Source of the DNA: Bradyrhizobium sp. SZCCT0231
Lineage (GTDB): Bacteria; Pseudomonadota; Alphaproteobacteria; Rhizobiales; Xanthobacteraceae
Length of the DNA stretch: 64,000 nucleotides
Assembly: GCF_018130245.1 (NCBI RefSeq)
Contig: NZ_JAFCKP010000001.1
Location: 62,001-126,000, forward strand
Direction: 5' to 3'
In this document: positions 35,120-43,940 of the stretch, piece after piece
How the letters are laid out: the number at the start of each line of letters is the position of its first letter
Numbering within the stretch: position 1 is the first letter of the stretch
Notes under the pieces: model-generated
Seen by the model: only the letters and a program-made list of their open reading frames with translations
The model's database searches: none
Told to the model about the DNA's origin: nothing
Program-made: the position numbers and the translations under genes

Positions 35120-36028
35120 ATGCGTCTCGTTACCTACACTCTCGGCTCGAGCGGTGCCCGCCTTGGGGTCATCGTCGAAGGTCTGGTCGTCGATGTCGAG
35201 CGCCTCGGCGCATCGTCCGGCCTGGCGTGGCCGAACGACATGCTCTCGTTCATCGATAACAACGCGACATTGCTGCCGGCGCTGAAGGATAGCCTTGCAA
35301 GCACCAATGGACGCCTGTCGGCCGGCGCCGCGGTTCCCCTTGAAGACGTGAAGCTGCAGGCCCCGATCCCGCGGCCGCGCAAGAACATCTTCGGCATCGG
35401 GCTGAATTACCGCGCGCATGTCGCGGAATCCGCCAAGAGCCTGGACACGGACAAGGATCTGCCGAAACAGCCGGTCGTCTTCTCCAAGCCGCCGACCTCC
35501 GTGATCGGCCCCGGCGCGGCGATCCAGCACAATGCCAGGATGACGCAGCAACTCGACTGGGAGGTCGAGCTTGCCGTCATCATCGGCAGGACTGCGACGC
35601 GCATCGTCCCCGAGAAGGCGATGGACCACGTCTTCGGCTATTCGGTGATGATCGACATTTCCGCGCGCGACAATCGCCGGGCCGGTCAGTGGATCTTCTC
35701 CAAGGGCATGGACACCTATGCGCCGTTCGGCCCCTGCATCGTGACCGCCGACGAAATTCCCGATCCGCATGATCTGCGGCTGTGGCTGACGAAGAACGGC
35801 GTCACCAAGCAGGACTCCAACACCAAGTACATGATCTTCGATATTCCGGTCCTGATATCAGACATTTCGTCCGGAATGACGCTCGAGCCGGGCGACATCA
35901 TCGCAACGGGAACGCCGGAAGGGGTGGGCGCGGGCATGAGCCCGCAGGAATGGCTGTGGCCGGGCGATGTGGTGGAGGCCGGGGTCGACGGCGTCGGTGT
36001 CATCCGGCATCCCGTCGTCGCGATTTGA
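35120..36028 (+). CDS. Fumarylacetoacetate-hydrolase-family protein
   Basis: A 302-residue FAH-superfamily enzyme. The metal-binding and catalytic segments are present: IFGIGLNYRAHVAES, VFSKPPTSVIGPG, LDWEVELAVIIG (E-x-E metal site), GYSVMIDISARD, and IIATGTPEGVG. Following a gentisate-type dioxygenase it most likely hydrolyses a fumarylpyruvate- or maleylpyruvate-like ring-cleavage product to pyruvate and a dicarboxylate. No maleylpyruvate isomerase is visible, so direct maleylpyruvate hydrolysis or isomerisation elsewhere would be needed. Starts 57 bp after the cupin gene and overlaps the thioesterase start. Confidence 0.92.
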   Translation: MRLVTYTLGSSGARLGVIVEGLVVDVERLGASSGLAWPNDMLSFIDNNATLLPALKDSLASTNGRLSAGAAVPLEDVKLQAPIPRPRKNIFGIGLNYRAHVAESAKSLDTDKDLPKQPVVFSKPPTSVIGPGAAIQHNARMTQQLDWEVELAVIIGRTATRIVPEKAMDHVFGYSVMIDISARDNRRAGQWIFSKGMDTYAPFGPCIVTADEIPDPHDLRLWLTKNGVTKQDSNTKYMIFDIPVLISDISSGMTLEPGDIIATGTPEGVGAGMSPQEWLWPGDVVEAGVDGVGVIRHPVVAI

Positions 36029-36465
36029 TGACGGAGTTCTCTTTCGATCGCAAGCTGCGGTTCGCAGATTGCGACCCCTCCGGCATCGCCTACTTCCCGT
36101 CCTATCTGAACATGCTCAACGGGGTCGTCGAGGACTTCTGGGTGGACATCGGATTTCCCTGGCCCGCCTTGATCGCGGTCCGCAGGATCGGCACACCCAC
36201 CGTGCATCTGACCTGCGATTTTTCCCGGCCGTCGATGTTCGGCGATCTCCTGACGTTCAAGCTGCACATCGGCAAGGTCGGCCGGGCATCGCTTCACCTG
36301 GCGCATGTGGTCTCCGGCGCAGACGGCACGCGCTGGCGTGCCCGCCAGATCCTTGCCGCGACGTCGCTGGTGGATCATCATGCCATTCCCTGGCCCGATG
36401 ACGTTCGCGACGCGCTCGTGTCGCATCTGCACGCGGACGAGGGAACGCAGGTGACGCCGCCATGA
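36028..36465 (+). CDS. Hotdog acyl-CoA thioesterase (4-hydroxybenzoyl-CoA type)
   Basis: A 145-residue thioesterase of the 4HBT family. RFADCDPSGIAYFPSYLNMLN near residues 11-31 is the conserved catalytic loop, with Asp15 or its neighbour as nucleophile/base in 4HBT enzymes. The ATG overlaps the FAH stop (TGATG), so the gene is coupled to it. It would release CoA from an aryl-CoA, for example making the free gentisate- or anthranilate-type acid for the cupin dioxygenase. This links the CoA-ester steps of the cluster to ring cleavage. Confidence 0.9.
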   Translation: MTEFSFDRKLRFADCDPSGIAYFPSYLNMLNGVVEDFWVDIGFPWPALIAVRRIGTPTVHLTCDFSRPSMFGDLLTFKLHIGKVGRASLHLAHVVSGADGTRWRARQILAATSLVDHHAIPWPDDVRDALVSHLHADEGTQVTPP

Positions 36466-37187
36466 TCTCGCTCTTCGTGACATTCTCCGATCCTGCAGGC
36501 CAACGGTCGATTGATCCGGATGAAGTTGCCGCCGTTGCCGAATTGGTCGGATCGATTCCGGCGATGACCGAGGCCATGCTGTTTACGCGGCCGGAGTCGG
36601 TCGATCATCCCTATAAGGCCGACGGCTCCGGCCCGGCGTTCGCGCTTCAGCTGCGGTTTGACGATCTGTTCGCATGCGAGGCGGCGATGGATCGCGGTGG
36701 CGTCCTTGCCAGTCTGGTAGCGGGTGCCGGATTGTCGGGCCTCACCGGATTGGATGTCACGCACCAGGTGATGCTGACGCGCGCGTTTCCCGTCGATGTC
36801 GCTGCGCATCCGAACGGTCCGGCCATCTCTTGCAGCTACCTCGTTCACTATCCCGGCCCGGCGGAAGACATGAACGCCTGGCACCTGCATTATCTGAAGT
36901 ACCACCCTGCGATCATGCGGATGTTTCCAAATGTCCGCCAGATCGAGATCTATACGCGGATCGATTGGATCGACCGGCTGCCGTCGCGCCGGGTCGAGTA
37001 CATGCAGCGCAACAAGCTGGTATTCGACAGCCCGGCAGCCCTCTCCCGCGCGTTGAGCTCCGACGTGATCGAGCGCATGCGCGCCGACTTCGTCCAGTTC
37101 CCGCCGTTCTCAGGCGGCAACAAGCATTTTCCGATGCTGACGAGGGTGGTGCAGCCGCGGGAGGTCGTCACCAGAACGGCGCGATGA
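36462..37187 (+). CDS. EthD-like dimeric alpha/beta-barrel protein
   Basis: A 241-residue protein that appears to be two ferredoxin-like alpha/beta-barrel units. The second contains the EthD-style segment WHLHYLKYHPAIMRMFPNV. EthD proteins accompany monooxygenases and CoA pathways, and some have decarboxylase or dehydratase roles. I assign no specific reaction. The start overlaps the thioesterase stop by 4 bp, making it the fourth gene of the ring-cleavage operon. The 157-bp gap after it shows no clear terminator. Confidence 0.65.
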   Translation: MISLFVTFSDPAGQRSIDPDEVAAVAELVGSIPAMTEAMLFTRPESVDHPYKADGSGPAFALQLRFDDLFACEAAMDRGGVLASLVAGAGLSGLTGLDVTHQVMLTRAFPVDVAAHPNGPAISCSYLVHYPGPAEDMNAWHLHYLKYHPAIMRMFPNVRQIEIYTRIDWIDRLPSRRVEYMQRNKLVFDSPAALSRALSSDVIERMRADFVQFPPFSGGNKHFPMLTRVVQPREVVTRTAR

Positions 37188-37344
37188 TGACATCATGCCC
37201 CTGTTTTGCCCGACGGAGCAAGTCGATTTCGCTAAATCCGTAGCCGCCGGTCAAGTCATTGATATCGCTGTCACCGGCTACTGTGCATGGGGTTGTTTTC
37301 GAGTATTTTTGTGGTGCGGCCCGCGCGGCCGATCCCGGCCGGGT

Positions 37345-38058
37345 CTAGTGGCCGCCGAGATAGGCCGTGATCAGCCTGGGATCATGGATGAGATCCTTGG
37401 CGGGGCCGGATTGCACGATCTCGCCGGTCTCGAGGACGTAACCGTAGTCGGCCGTCTCCAGCGCGGCGCGCGCGTTCTGCTCGACCAGCAGGATCGACAC
37501 ACCGAGATCGCGCAGCGAGGCAATGGTGCGGAAGATCTCGCGCACGATCAGCGGTGCCAGGCCGAGACTCGGCTCGTCCAGCATGAGCAGCTTGGGCTTG
37601 GCCATGAGCGCCCGGCCGAGCGCGAGCATCTGCCGTTCGCCGCCGGAGAGGGTGCCGGCGGCCTGGCGTTGCCGCTCCCTCAGTCGCGGAAAGCGGTCGT
37701 AGACCTCGTCCAGCGTCTTCTGGACGCCCGAACGGTCGCGCAGGCTGTAGGATCCCAGCAGAAGATTGTCGGCGACGGACATGTCGGAGAACAGCTCGCG
37801 TTTTTCCGGCACCAGGCATAGCCGGCGCTCGACGCGGTCCTCGACGGACATCCTCCCGATCTCGCTGCCCTGAAAGACCATGCGGCCTTTCGACGAAAGC
37901 AGCCCGATCGCCGCCATGAGCAGCGTGGTCTTGCCGGCCCCATTCGGGCCGATGACGGTGACGATCTGTCCCTCTTCGACCGACAGCGAGACATTGCGGA
38001 CCGCTTCGACGTTGTCATAGCAGACCGTGACGTCCGACAGCGAGAACATCGAGCTCAC
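37345..38058 (-). CDS. livF: Branched-chain-type ABC transporter ATPase (LivF-like)
   Basis: A 237-residue ABC ATPase. Walker A is GPNGAGKTTL, the signature LSGGERQMLALGRALM, Walker B LLMLDEPSLGL, and the C-terminus LIHDPRLITAYLGG is the typical LivF ending. It is the last gene of a four-gene minus-strand importer operon and overlaps the start of its stop-coupled neighbour by 4 bp (ATGA). It would pair with the LivG-type domain fused to the permease upstream. Confidence 0.95.
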   Translation of the reverse strand: MSSMFSLSDVTVCYDNVEAVRNVSLSVEEGQIVTVIGPNGAGKTTLLMAAIGLLSSKGRMVFQGSEIGRMSVEDRVERRLCLVPEKRELFSDMSVADNLLLGSYSLRDRSGVQKTLDEVYDRFPRLRERQRQAAGTLSGGERQMLALGRALMAKPKLLMLDEPSLGLAPLIVREIFRTIASLRDLGVSILLVEQNARAALETADYGYVLETGEIVQSGPAKDLIHDPRLITAYLGGH

Positions 38059-39824
38059 GCGACGCCTCCGAGATATGCCTCTTGCACCCGTGCGTCGTTG
38101 CGGATCGCCGCCGGCGCGCCTTCGCAGAGCTTCGAGCCGAAATCCAGCACCACGATGCGGTCGACCAGCGACATCACGAACTCCATGTCGTGCTCCACGA
38201 TCAGGATGGTCAGGTGATCCGCCCGCAGCGAGCGCAGCAACTCGGCCAGCCTGAGCTTCTCCTGGCGGCGGAGGCCCGCAGCAGGCTCGTCGAGCACCAG
38301 GAGGGTCGGATCGGCGGCAAGCGCTCGCGCGATCTCCAGGATGCGTTGATTTCCGAGCGGCAGGTTGCCGGCGAGCTCGAACGGTTTCTCGCCGAGCCCG
38401 ACGCGTTCGAGCTGAAGCAGCGCCTCGTGGCGGGCGCTCGCCTCCTCGCGCCGGTTGAGCCGGAAGGCCCCGGCGAACAGCCCTGCGCCGGTGCGGCCAT
38501 AGGTGCCGAGCATCACGTTCTCCAAGAGGCTCATGCGCGGCCGCAGCTTGACGTGCTGGAACGTGCGCGCGATTCCCGCCTTCGCGATGCGCGACTGCGC
38601 GTCCCGCGTGATCGGCCGTCCGGCAAAGACGATCTCGCCCTTGTTGACCCTGAGCGCACCGGTGAGGCAGTTGAACATCGTGCTCTTGCCGGCGCCGTTC
38701 GGGCCGATCACCGCGAGGATTTCACCCGCGCGGACCTCGAAGCTGACGTTGTTGACGGCGACGAGGCCGCCGAACCGGCGCTCGGCGCCGTCGACCTTCA
38801 GGAGAAGCTCGCCCGGTTTGGGCTGGGAACGGCGGGGAAGGGGCGGTGCCGGCGCTGGCCGCTCGCGCTTCAATTTCGGCAGGTAGCGTGCGAGGAAGGG
38901 CACGATGCCTTGTCGCGCCCATTGCAGGAACAGGATGAACAGCGCCGAGAACGCGACGATTTCGAGCTGCCCGGACGCGCCCTTGGCGATCAGCGGAAGA
39001 TAGTCCTGCACGCTGTTCTTCAACAGCGTGACGATGGCGGCGCCGACGACGCCGCCGAGGAGGCTTCCTGCGCCCCCGACCATCGACATCATCAGATATT
39101 CGATGCCCATGCCGGCATCGAATGGACCCGGGCTGATGAAGCGGCTCATATGGGCGTACAGCCATCCCGAGAGCGAGGCCAGGAACGCCGCGATCACGAA
39201 CGTCGCCAGCTTGATGCTGAAGGCGTTGATGCCGAGGCTTTCGACGAGTGTATTGCCGCCGCGCAGTGCGCGCATGGCACGGCCAAGCCGGGAGTCCAGG
39301 AGATTGTAGCCGAGGAAGAGCACGCCAGCGACGATTCCCCAGATCAGGAAATAGATCTGCGCGCTGGAAACCAGGGCGAGCGATCCGAAGCTGATCGGCG
39401 GAATCGAAGAGATGCCGTTGAACCGGCCGAGCCCATCCACGTTGCCGAACAGGAATCCGATCGCCAGGCCCCAGGCGACCGTGCTGAGCGAGAGAAAGTG
39501 ACCCTGAAGGCGCAGCGTGACGAGGCCGAGAACGGTTGCGACGCCGCACGTCAGCGCCACGCCGAACAGCAGGCCGAGCCAGGGCGAATGGCCGTTCAAC
39601 GCGGAGACCCAGGCCGTCGCGTAGGCCGCGACCCCGACGAAGGCCGCCTGTCCGAACGACACGATGCCGCCGACGCCGGTGAGCAGCGCAAGACCGATGG
39701 CGACCAGCGAGTAGATACCGATGTAGTTCATCAAAGTGATGCTGAACGGGCTGAGGACCAACGGAGCCACAGCGAGGCCCAACACGGCCGCAGCCGCGGC
39801 GATCTGAACGTGAAGCCGGGTCAT
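38055..39824 (-). CDS. Fused LivM permease - LivG ATPase
   Basis: A 589-residue fusion. Residues about 1-310 are a LivM-type membrane permease with some 8-10 helices (SFGQAAFVGVAAYATAWV, GGAGSLLGGVVGAAIV). A short Pro-rich linker (PAPAPPLPRRSQPKPGE) leads to a LivG-type ATPase with Walker A GPNGAGKSTM, a modified signature LPLGNQRILEIARAL and Walker B LLVLDEPAAG. Normally these are two proteins. The fusion fixes one half of the import complex. It overlaps both neighbours by 4 bp. Confidence 0.94.
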   Translation of the reverse strand: MTRLHVQIAAAAAVLGLAVAPLVLSPFSITLMNYIGIYSLVAIGLALLTGVGGIVSFGQAAFVGVAAYATAWVSALNGHSPWLGLLFGVALTCGVATVLGLVTLRLQGHFLSLSTVAWGLAIGFLFGNVDGLGRFNGISSIPPISFGSLALVSSAQIYFLIWGIVAGVLFLGYNLLDSRLGRAMRALRGGNTLVESLGINAFSIKLATFVIAAFLASLSGWLYAHMSRFISPGPFDAGMGIEYLMMSMVGGAGSLLGGVVGAAIVTLLKNSVQDYLPLIAKGASGQLEIVAFSALFILFLQWARQGIVPFLARYLPKLKRERPAPAPPLPRRSQPKPGELLLKVDGAERRFGGLVAVNNVSFEVRAGEILAVIGPNGAGKSTMFNCLTGALRVNKGEIVFAGRPITRDAQSRIAKAGIARTFQHVKLRPRMSLLENVMLGTYGRTGAGLFAGAFRLNRREEASARHEALLQLERVGLGEKPFELAGNLPLGNQRILEIARALAADPTLLVLDEPAAGLRRQEKLRLAELLRSLRADHLTILIVEHDMEFVMSLVDRIVVLDFGSKLCEGAPAAIRNDARVQEAYLGGVA

Positions 39825-40864
39825 TCCTCGATCTCCTCTTCGGAATGCAGCGAAGCGAGCGATCGCCAGATCAGGATCGGGATCAGCAGCGAGAACACGA
39901 TGACGTCCTTCAGTGCGCTGCTCTCGAAGGATGCGAAGCTTTCGAGGATGCCGACGCCGACCGCGCCGATCGCGGCCCCCGGATAGCTCGTCATGCCGCC
40001 GACGATGGCGCCGACGAACGCCTTGAGGCCGATCAGGAAGCCGGAATCGTAGAATACCGTGTTGACCGGGGCGATCAGGATGCCCGATACGCCGGCCATG
40101 AGCGAGCCGAGGAGATAAGCGATCGTGCCGGCGCGCGCCGGACGGATTCCCATCAGCCGCGAGCCGGTCCGGTTCACGGCCGTCGCGCGCAGGGATTTGC
40201 CGACCAGCGTGAAATCGAAGAAGAGATAGAGCAGCCCGCTGAAGACAAGCGCGGCGATGACGATCAGCATGGTCTGGCCCGAGATCAGGACGCCGGCGAA
40301 TTCCATGGACAACGATGTCAGCGGCTCAGTGCGGACGCCTTCGGGGCCGAAGAACAAGAGACCCAGCCCGACCAGCGCGAAATGCAGCGCCACAGACACC
40401 GTCAGCAGCAGCAGCACGGTGCCGTCGGCGATCGGGCGGAAGACGATGCGGTCGAGCAGCGGAGAGATCGGCGTGATCAGCATCAGCGCGAGCATGAGCC
40501 TCACGGCGAGGGGCGGGTCCATGCGCGTGGCCAGCCAGGCGCAACCGACCACGGCAAGGGGGAGTACCAGATAGAAGAGAAGCGCGCGCGGGGCGAGGCG
40601 GAGCTCGCCAGAGCGTGCCAGCGAGCCGACCTCGATCACGGTCGCAAGGCAAGCCAGCACCACGACCAGTGCGCCCGTTCCGGGAAAGCGCTTGGCGTCG
40701 AGGGCCGCGAGCGTCAGCGCGGTGAAGGCCGCGATGTCGCCAAAGGGGATGAAGACGACCCGCGTCACCGTGAATATGAGGACGGTTCCGATCGCCACGA
40801 GCGCGTAGATGGCGCCGGTGGCGATACCGTCGATCGCAAGGATGGCTGCGATATCGCTCGTCAT
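39821..40864 (-). CDS. livH: Branched-chain-type ABC permease (LivH-like)
   Basis: A 347-residue LivH-family permease: IDGIATGAIYALVAIGTVLIFTVTRVV at the N-terminus is typical, and AVNRTGSRLMGI and AFVGAIVGGMTSYPGAAIGAV match the conserved cytoplasmic loop and final helices. It is longer than classical LivH (about 300), with extra helices after the first 60 residues. It forms the channel with the LivM part of the fused protein. Encoded 45 bp downstream of a binding-protein gene and overlapping the fusion gene. Confidence 0.92.
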   Translation of the reverse strand: MTSDIAAILAIDGIATGAIYALVAIGTVLIFTVTRVVFIPFGDIAAFTALTLAALDAKRFPGTGALVVVLACLATVIEVGSLARSGELRLAPRALLFYLVLPLAVVGCAWLATRMDPPLAVRLMLALMLITPISPLLDRIVFRPIADGTVLLLLTVSVALHFALVGLGLLFFGPEGVRTEPLTSLSMEFAGVLISGQTMLIVIAALVFSGLLYLFFDFTLVGKSLRATAVNRTGSRLMGIRPARAGTIAYLLGSLMAGVSGILIAPVNTVFYDSGFLIGLKAFVGAIVGGMTSYPGAAIGAVGVGILESFASFESSALKDVIVFSLLIPILIWRSLASLHSEEEIEE

Positions 40865-40909
40865 TGAGACGTTGTTCCCCCTTTATGTCGTCGATCGCCT
40901 TGACTGTCC

Positions 40910-42058
40910 TTACGGCACGTATTTCCAGGCGCCGCCAGTCAACCGGACGACGACGAGGGAGCGCTCGTCGACGCCGGTCACCGAGCCTTGCTTGAAATTG
41001 TAGACGGCATGCACCCCCGGCAGCTCCTTTGTGCCGAGGATTGCATCACGCAGTGCCGTGCGGAATTCGACCGTGCCCGGTTTCGCGGACTTGAGCGCGC
41101 GCTCGGCCGCGTTGGCGAAAATCAGCCAGGCGTCAAACGAGTAGGCGGAGAAGCCGTCGGTGGTCGGAATGTTGTGGGTCTTCTGGTAGACGCTGCGGAA
41201 ATCCAGCGCGATCTTCCTGGCAAAATGCTCCTCGGGAAGCTGCTCGGCTACGATCACGGGTCCGGCCGAGACTTGAATGCCGTCCGCCGCCTTGCCGCCC
41301 ACGTTGACGAAATCCGGATTGACCAGCGCCACCGTACCGTAGGTGTTTCCCTTGAAGCCACGCTCGGCAAGGCTGAGCAAAGGAAGCGCGCCTTGCGTGC
41401 CGGAGCCTCCGTCGAGCACGGCGTCGGGGCGGGCGGCCATGACCTTCAGGATCTGGGCGGTGACAGAGGTGTCGGTGCGGGCATAGCGCTCGTTGGTCTG
41501 GATCTTGATGCCGTCGGCCGACTCCGCCGCCTTGGCGCCATTATAGACGAGATCGCCCCACGCATCCGAGAAGCCGATATAGCCGATGTTCTTCATGCCA
41601 TCGCGCTTCATGCGATCAGCGATGACCTTGACGAGCAGGGAAGCTGGCTGCGGCACGGAGACCACCCATTGCTCCGGCGTATCGGGCAGCTTGACGATCG
41701 GCGAAACCGCGATCATCGGCACTTTCAGTTCGCTCGCGACGGCCGCCATGGCGATCGTCGAGGGCGCCGTTGCGGTGCCGATCAGCAGGTCGACCTTCTC
41801 CTCCTCCACGAGCTTGCGCGCGTTGCGCGTCGCCGCCGAGGGATCGGATCCGTCGTCGAGCTGAATCAGGCGGATGGTCTCGCCGTTGACCGACTTCTTG
41901 TATTCGTAGGCGGCGTTGATGCCGCGCCCATAGGGGATGCCGATCGAGGAGCCGTTGCCGCTCAGCGAGGTCACGAAGCCGATGGTGATGTCGGCCCGTG
42001 CCCCCGGCGCGATGACGATTCCGGTTGCAAGTGCCAACAAGCTCAGGGTCTTGCGCAT
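40910..42058 (-). CDS. Periplasmic substrate-binding protein of the Liv-type importer
   Basis: A 382-residue type I periplasmic binding protein with a signal peptide (cleavage after GARA, about residue 22). The mature start DITIGFVTSLSGNGSSIGIPYG and the RLIQLDDGSDPSAATRNARKL region are typical of Liv-type proteins that bind aromatic acids or amides rather than only amino acids. First gene of the importer operon, with GGAG before the ATG. It is clearly paralogous to the binding protein at 47234, sharing blocks such as RLIQLDD and ARNARKLVE, so one transporter may use two receptors. Confidence 0.92.
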   Translation of the reverse strand: MRKTLSLLALATGIVIAPGARADITIGFVTSLSGNGSSIGIPYGRGINAAYEYKKSVNGETIRLIQLDDGSDPSAATRNARKLVEEEKVDLLIGTATAPSTIAMAAVASELKVPMIAVSPIVKLPDTPEQWVVSVPQPASLLVKVIADRMKRDGMKNIGYIGFSDAWGDLVYNGAKAAESADGIKIQTNERYARTDTSVTAQILKVMAARPDAVLDGGSGTQGALPLLSLAERGFKGNTYGTVALVNPDFVNVGGKAADGIQVSAGPVIVAEQLPEEHFARKIALDFRSVYQKTHNIPTTDGFSAYSFDAWLIFANAAERALKSAKPGTVEFRTALRDAILGTKELPGVHAVYNFKQGSVTGVDERSLVVVRLTGGAWKYVP

Positions 42059-42404
42059 AGCCTTCTCCTGCTTTGATACGCGTGCGAATGGTGGGAAGCT
42101 GCCGGACCTGAATCCGGACTGGGGGAATCGGAAGCGCTATTGCAGCGCCGGAGATCGGCGCAGATATAAGGAATTCGCCTGGTTGGCGGCGGCGTCATGC
42201 CGCTGCCCGCGGATGAAGGGTCGTGTAGCGGAGCGACTTCCGTCCATGTCTCGAGGGTGCATCAAATTCCAAGGCGCGGCCGCGCAGCGCCCCCGGGGAC
42301 ACCGCTGCCCATCGTCCAGCTCGGAAGACTGTCGACACGATCGAGTCTCTCAAGAGCGGTGCCCTGCAACATCATTGTTACACCGCTACGGCAGAGCGGC
42401 GAGA

Positions 42405-42426
42405 ATTAGTTAAAGCCTAAAGTATA
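42405..42426 (-). promoter_or_regulatory. AWTAGTT-type operator before the importer operon
   Basis: ATTAGTTAAAGCCTAAAGTATA lies in the 612-bp divergent gap between the binding-protein gene and the racemase gene. It matches the motif found at 42597, 50640 and 50797 in most positions. The rest of this gap shows no gene. Strand is given for the gene it faces. Confidence 0.35.
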
Positions 42427-42596
42427 TTCCGGGAACCCGTCAACAGGCGCTGGCGGCTCTCTTCAAAAAAATGCTGCTGCATACAATTCCGGCAGTGGCG
42501 GCCGATTCTTGAGCTGTTCGAGCCTTCGGAATGGCGGTGCCGGCTACGGCGTGCCGAGCCGCGTCCTTGGGTGCGTCGCACACATTTGACGCGCTA

Positions 42597-42618
42597 ATTA
42601 GTTTGTGGTTGAAATATT
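42597..42618 (+). promoter_or_regulatory. AWTAGTT-type operator before the racemase-to-ligase operon
   Basis: ATTAGTTTGTGGTTGAAATATT sits about 50 bp before the racemase start and just after a TTGACG hexamer at 42586, so it would overlap the promoter. It aligns without gaps to the sites before the MarR gene and the acyl-CoA dehydrogenase gene at 50.6-50.8 kb. Confidence 0.45.
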
Positions 42619-42670
42619 AAGGCCGACGGTCCGATGGCCGGTCCTCCATACCCTCCCGAGGAAAAGGACG

Positions 42671-43453
42671 ATGCGCATCTTCTGGCAGAGCTTCGTCGAT
42701 GCGAGCGTGAACGCGCCTTACATGGCGCGCCTGTCGGAATACCTCAACAGCATCGCGGCATCGGGCACGACGGTCCATGTCGAAGGCATGTCGCCGCCGG
42801 ATCGCGAATTTGGCCGGCTCGCCGAACTGCGCTGTGCCGTCCGGGCCATCGACAACGGCATCGCTGCGGAAGAGCAGGGCTTCGACGCGTTCGTCATGGG
42901 ACATTTCCAGGATCCCGGTCTGTATGAGCTTCGCGCGACGCTGGATATTCCGGTGATCGGGGCGGGCGAGGCGACGCTGCTGGCCGCCTCGCAGCTCGGT
43001 CGGCGGCTCGGCCTCGTTACGCTCGATCCTGTCTTCGAGGTCTGGCACTACGAGCAGGTCGAGCGCTACGGTCTCCGCGATCGATTGGTCCACGTGACGG
43101 GCCTCGGCTGCAAGCCCGAGGATTTCGCGGACGCTTTCGCGGGCGATCAGGCCGCGCACGACCGCATGATCAAGGATTTCATCGCGTGCGCATGGCCCCT
43201 CATCGAACGCGGTGCCGACGTCGTGATTCCCGCCGGCGTGCTGCCGGGCCTGTTGATCGGGCGAGAGCGCGGCCTGAAGATCGGGCACGCGCCGGTGGTC
43301 AACTGCGCGGCGGTCGCGCTGAAGAGCGCCGAGATGTGGGTCCAGCTCAGGCGCCTCAACGGCACCGAGCCGAGCCGTGGGCCTAGCTTCAGCCGTACCA
43401 GCTCAACCGCGCGCAACGATTTCCGCGCGCTGCTTGCGCGCGAGCGCCGCTAG
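42671..43453 (+). CDS. Asp/Glu/hydantoin racemase-family protein
   Basis: A 260-residue member of the aspartate/glutamate/hydantoin racemase fold. Conserved parts are MGHFQDPGLYELRATLDIPVIGAGEA in the first half and VIPAGVLPGLLIG in the second. The first catalytic cysteine of true racemases seems to be replaced: the segment reads FVMGHFQDP where Cys is usual. It may therefore act as a decarboxylase- or isomerase-like relative. The ATG at 42671 has an AAGGA site. First gene of the plus-strand operon controlled by the putative operator at 42597. Confidence 0.82.
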   Translation: MRIFWQSFVDASVNAPYMARLSEYLNSIAASGTTVHVEGMSPPDREFGRLAELRCAVRAIDNGIAAEEQGFDAFVMGHFQDPGLYELRATLDIPVIGAGEATLLAASQLGRRLGLVTLDPVFEVWHYEQVERYGLRDRLVHVTGLGCKPEDFADAFAGDQAAHDRMIKDFIACAWPLIERGADVVIPAGVLPGLLIGRERGLKIGHAPVVNCAAVALKSAEMWVQLRRLNGTEPSRGPSFSRTSSTARNDFRALLARERR

Positions 43454-43486
43454 AGTTCATGCGCCGGCGCATATGGAGAAGTCGAG

Positions 43487-43915
43487 ATGATGAAGCCTGA
43501 AAAGATCCTGTACGAGACCGAGGTCACGGCCACGGGAGGTCGCGACGGCAAGGCCGCGAGCGTGGACGGGCTGTTGTCGGTGTCGCTGTCGCTGCCGAAA
43601 TCGCTGGGCGGGCCGGGCGGCGAAGGCACCAACCCGGAGCAGCTCTTTGCCGCGGGCTATGCCGCATGCTTCCTCGGCGCGGTCAAGCTCGTGGCGCGCA
43701 CCAGGAAGGTCGTGCCGTCTGCGGAGCCCTCGGTCACCGCGAAGGTGGCGATGGGGCCGGTGCCGGTCGGATATGCGCTTTCCGTCGAATTGAAGGTCGA
43801 TCTGCCCGGCGTGGAGAGGTCGGCCGCGGAAGCCATCGTCAATGGTGCGCACGAACGCTGCCCATATTCGAACGCAACGCGCGGCAATATCGACGTGAGG
43901 CTGACGGTGATCTGA
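43487..43915 (+). CDS. ohr: Organic hydroperoxide reductase Ohr
   Basis: A 142-residue OsmC/Ohr-family peroxidase. It has the two redox cysteines C61 (GYAACFLGA) and C125 (ERCPYSNATRGN), and Ohr's N-terminal ILYETEVTATGGRDG. It detoxifies organic hydroperoxides with lipoyl-type reductant. The expected regulator OhrR (a MarR-family protein) is not adjacent. It is embedded in a catabolic operon, so it may deal with peroxides from oxygenase chemistry. It starts 33 bp after the racemase gene with a good ribosome site. Confidence 0.94.
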   Translation: MMKPEKILYETEVTATGGRDGKAASVDGLLSVSLSLPKSLGGPGGEGTNPEQLFAAGYAACFLGAVKLVARTRKVVPSAEPSVTAKVAMGPVPVGYALSVELKVDLPGVERSAAEAIVNGAHERCPYSNATRGNIDVRLTVI

Positions 43916-43940
43916 GGCGAACAGAGAAGGCAGGCGACAG

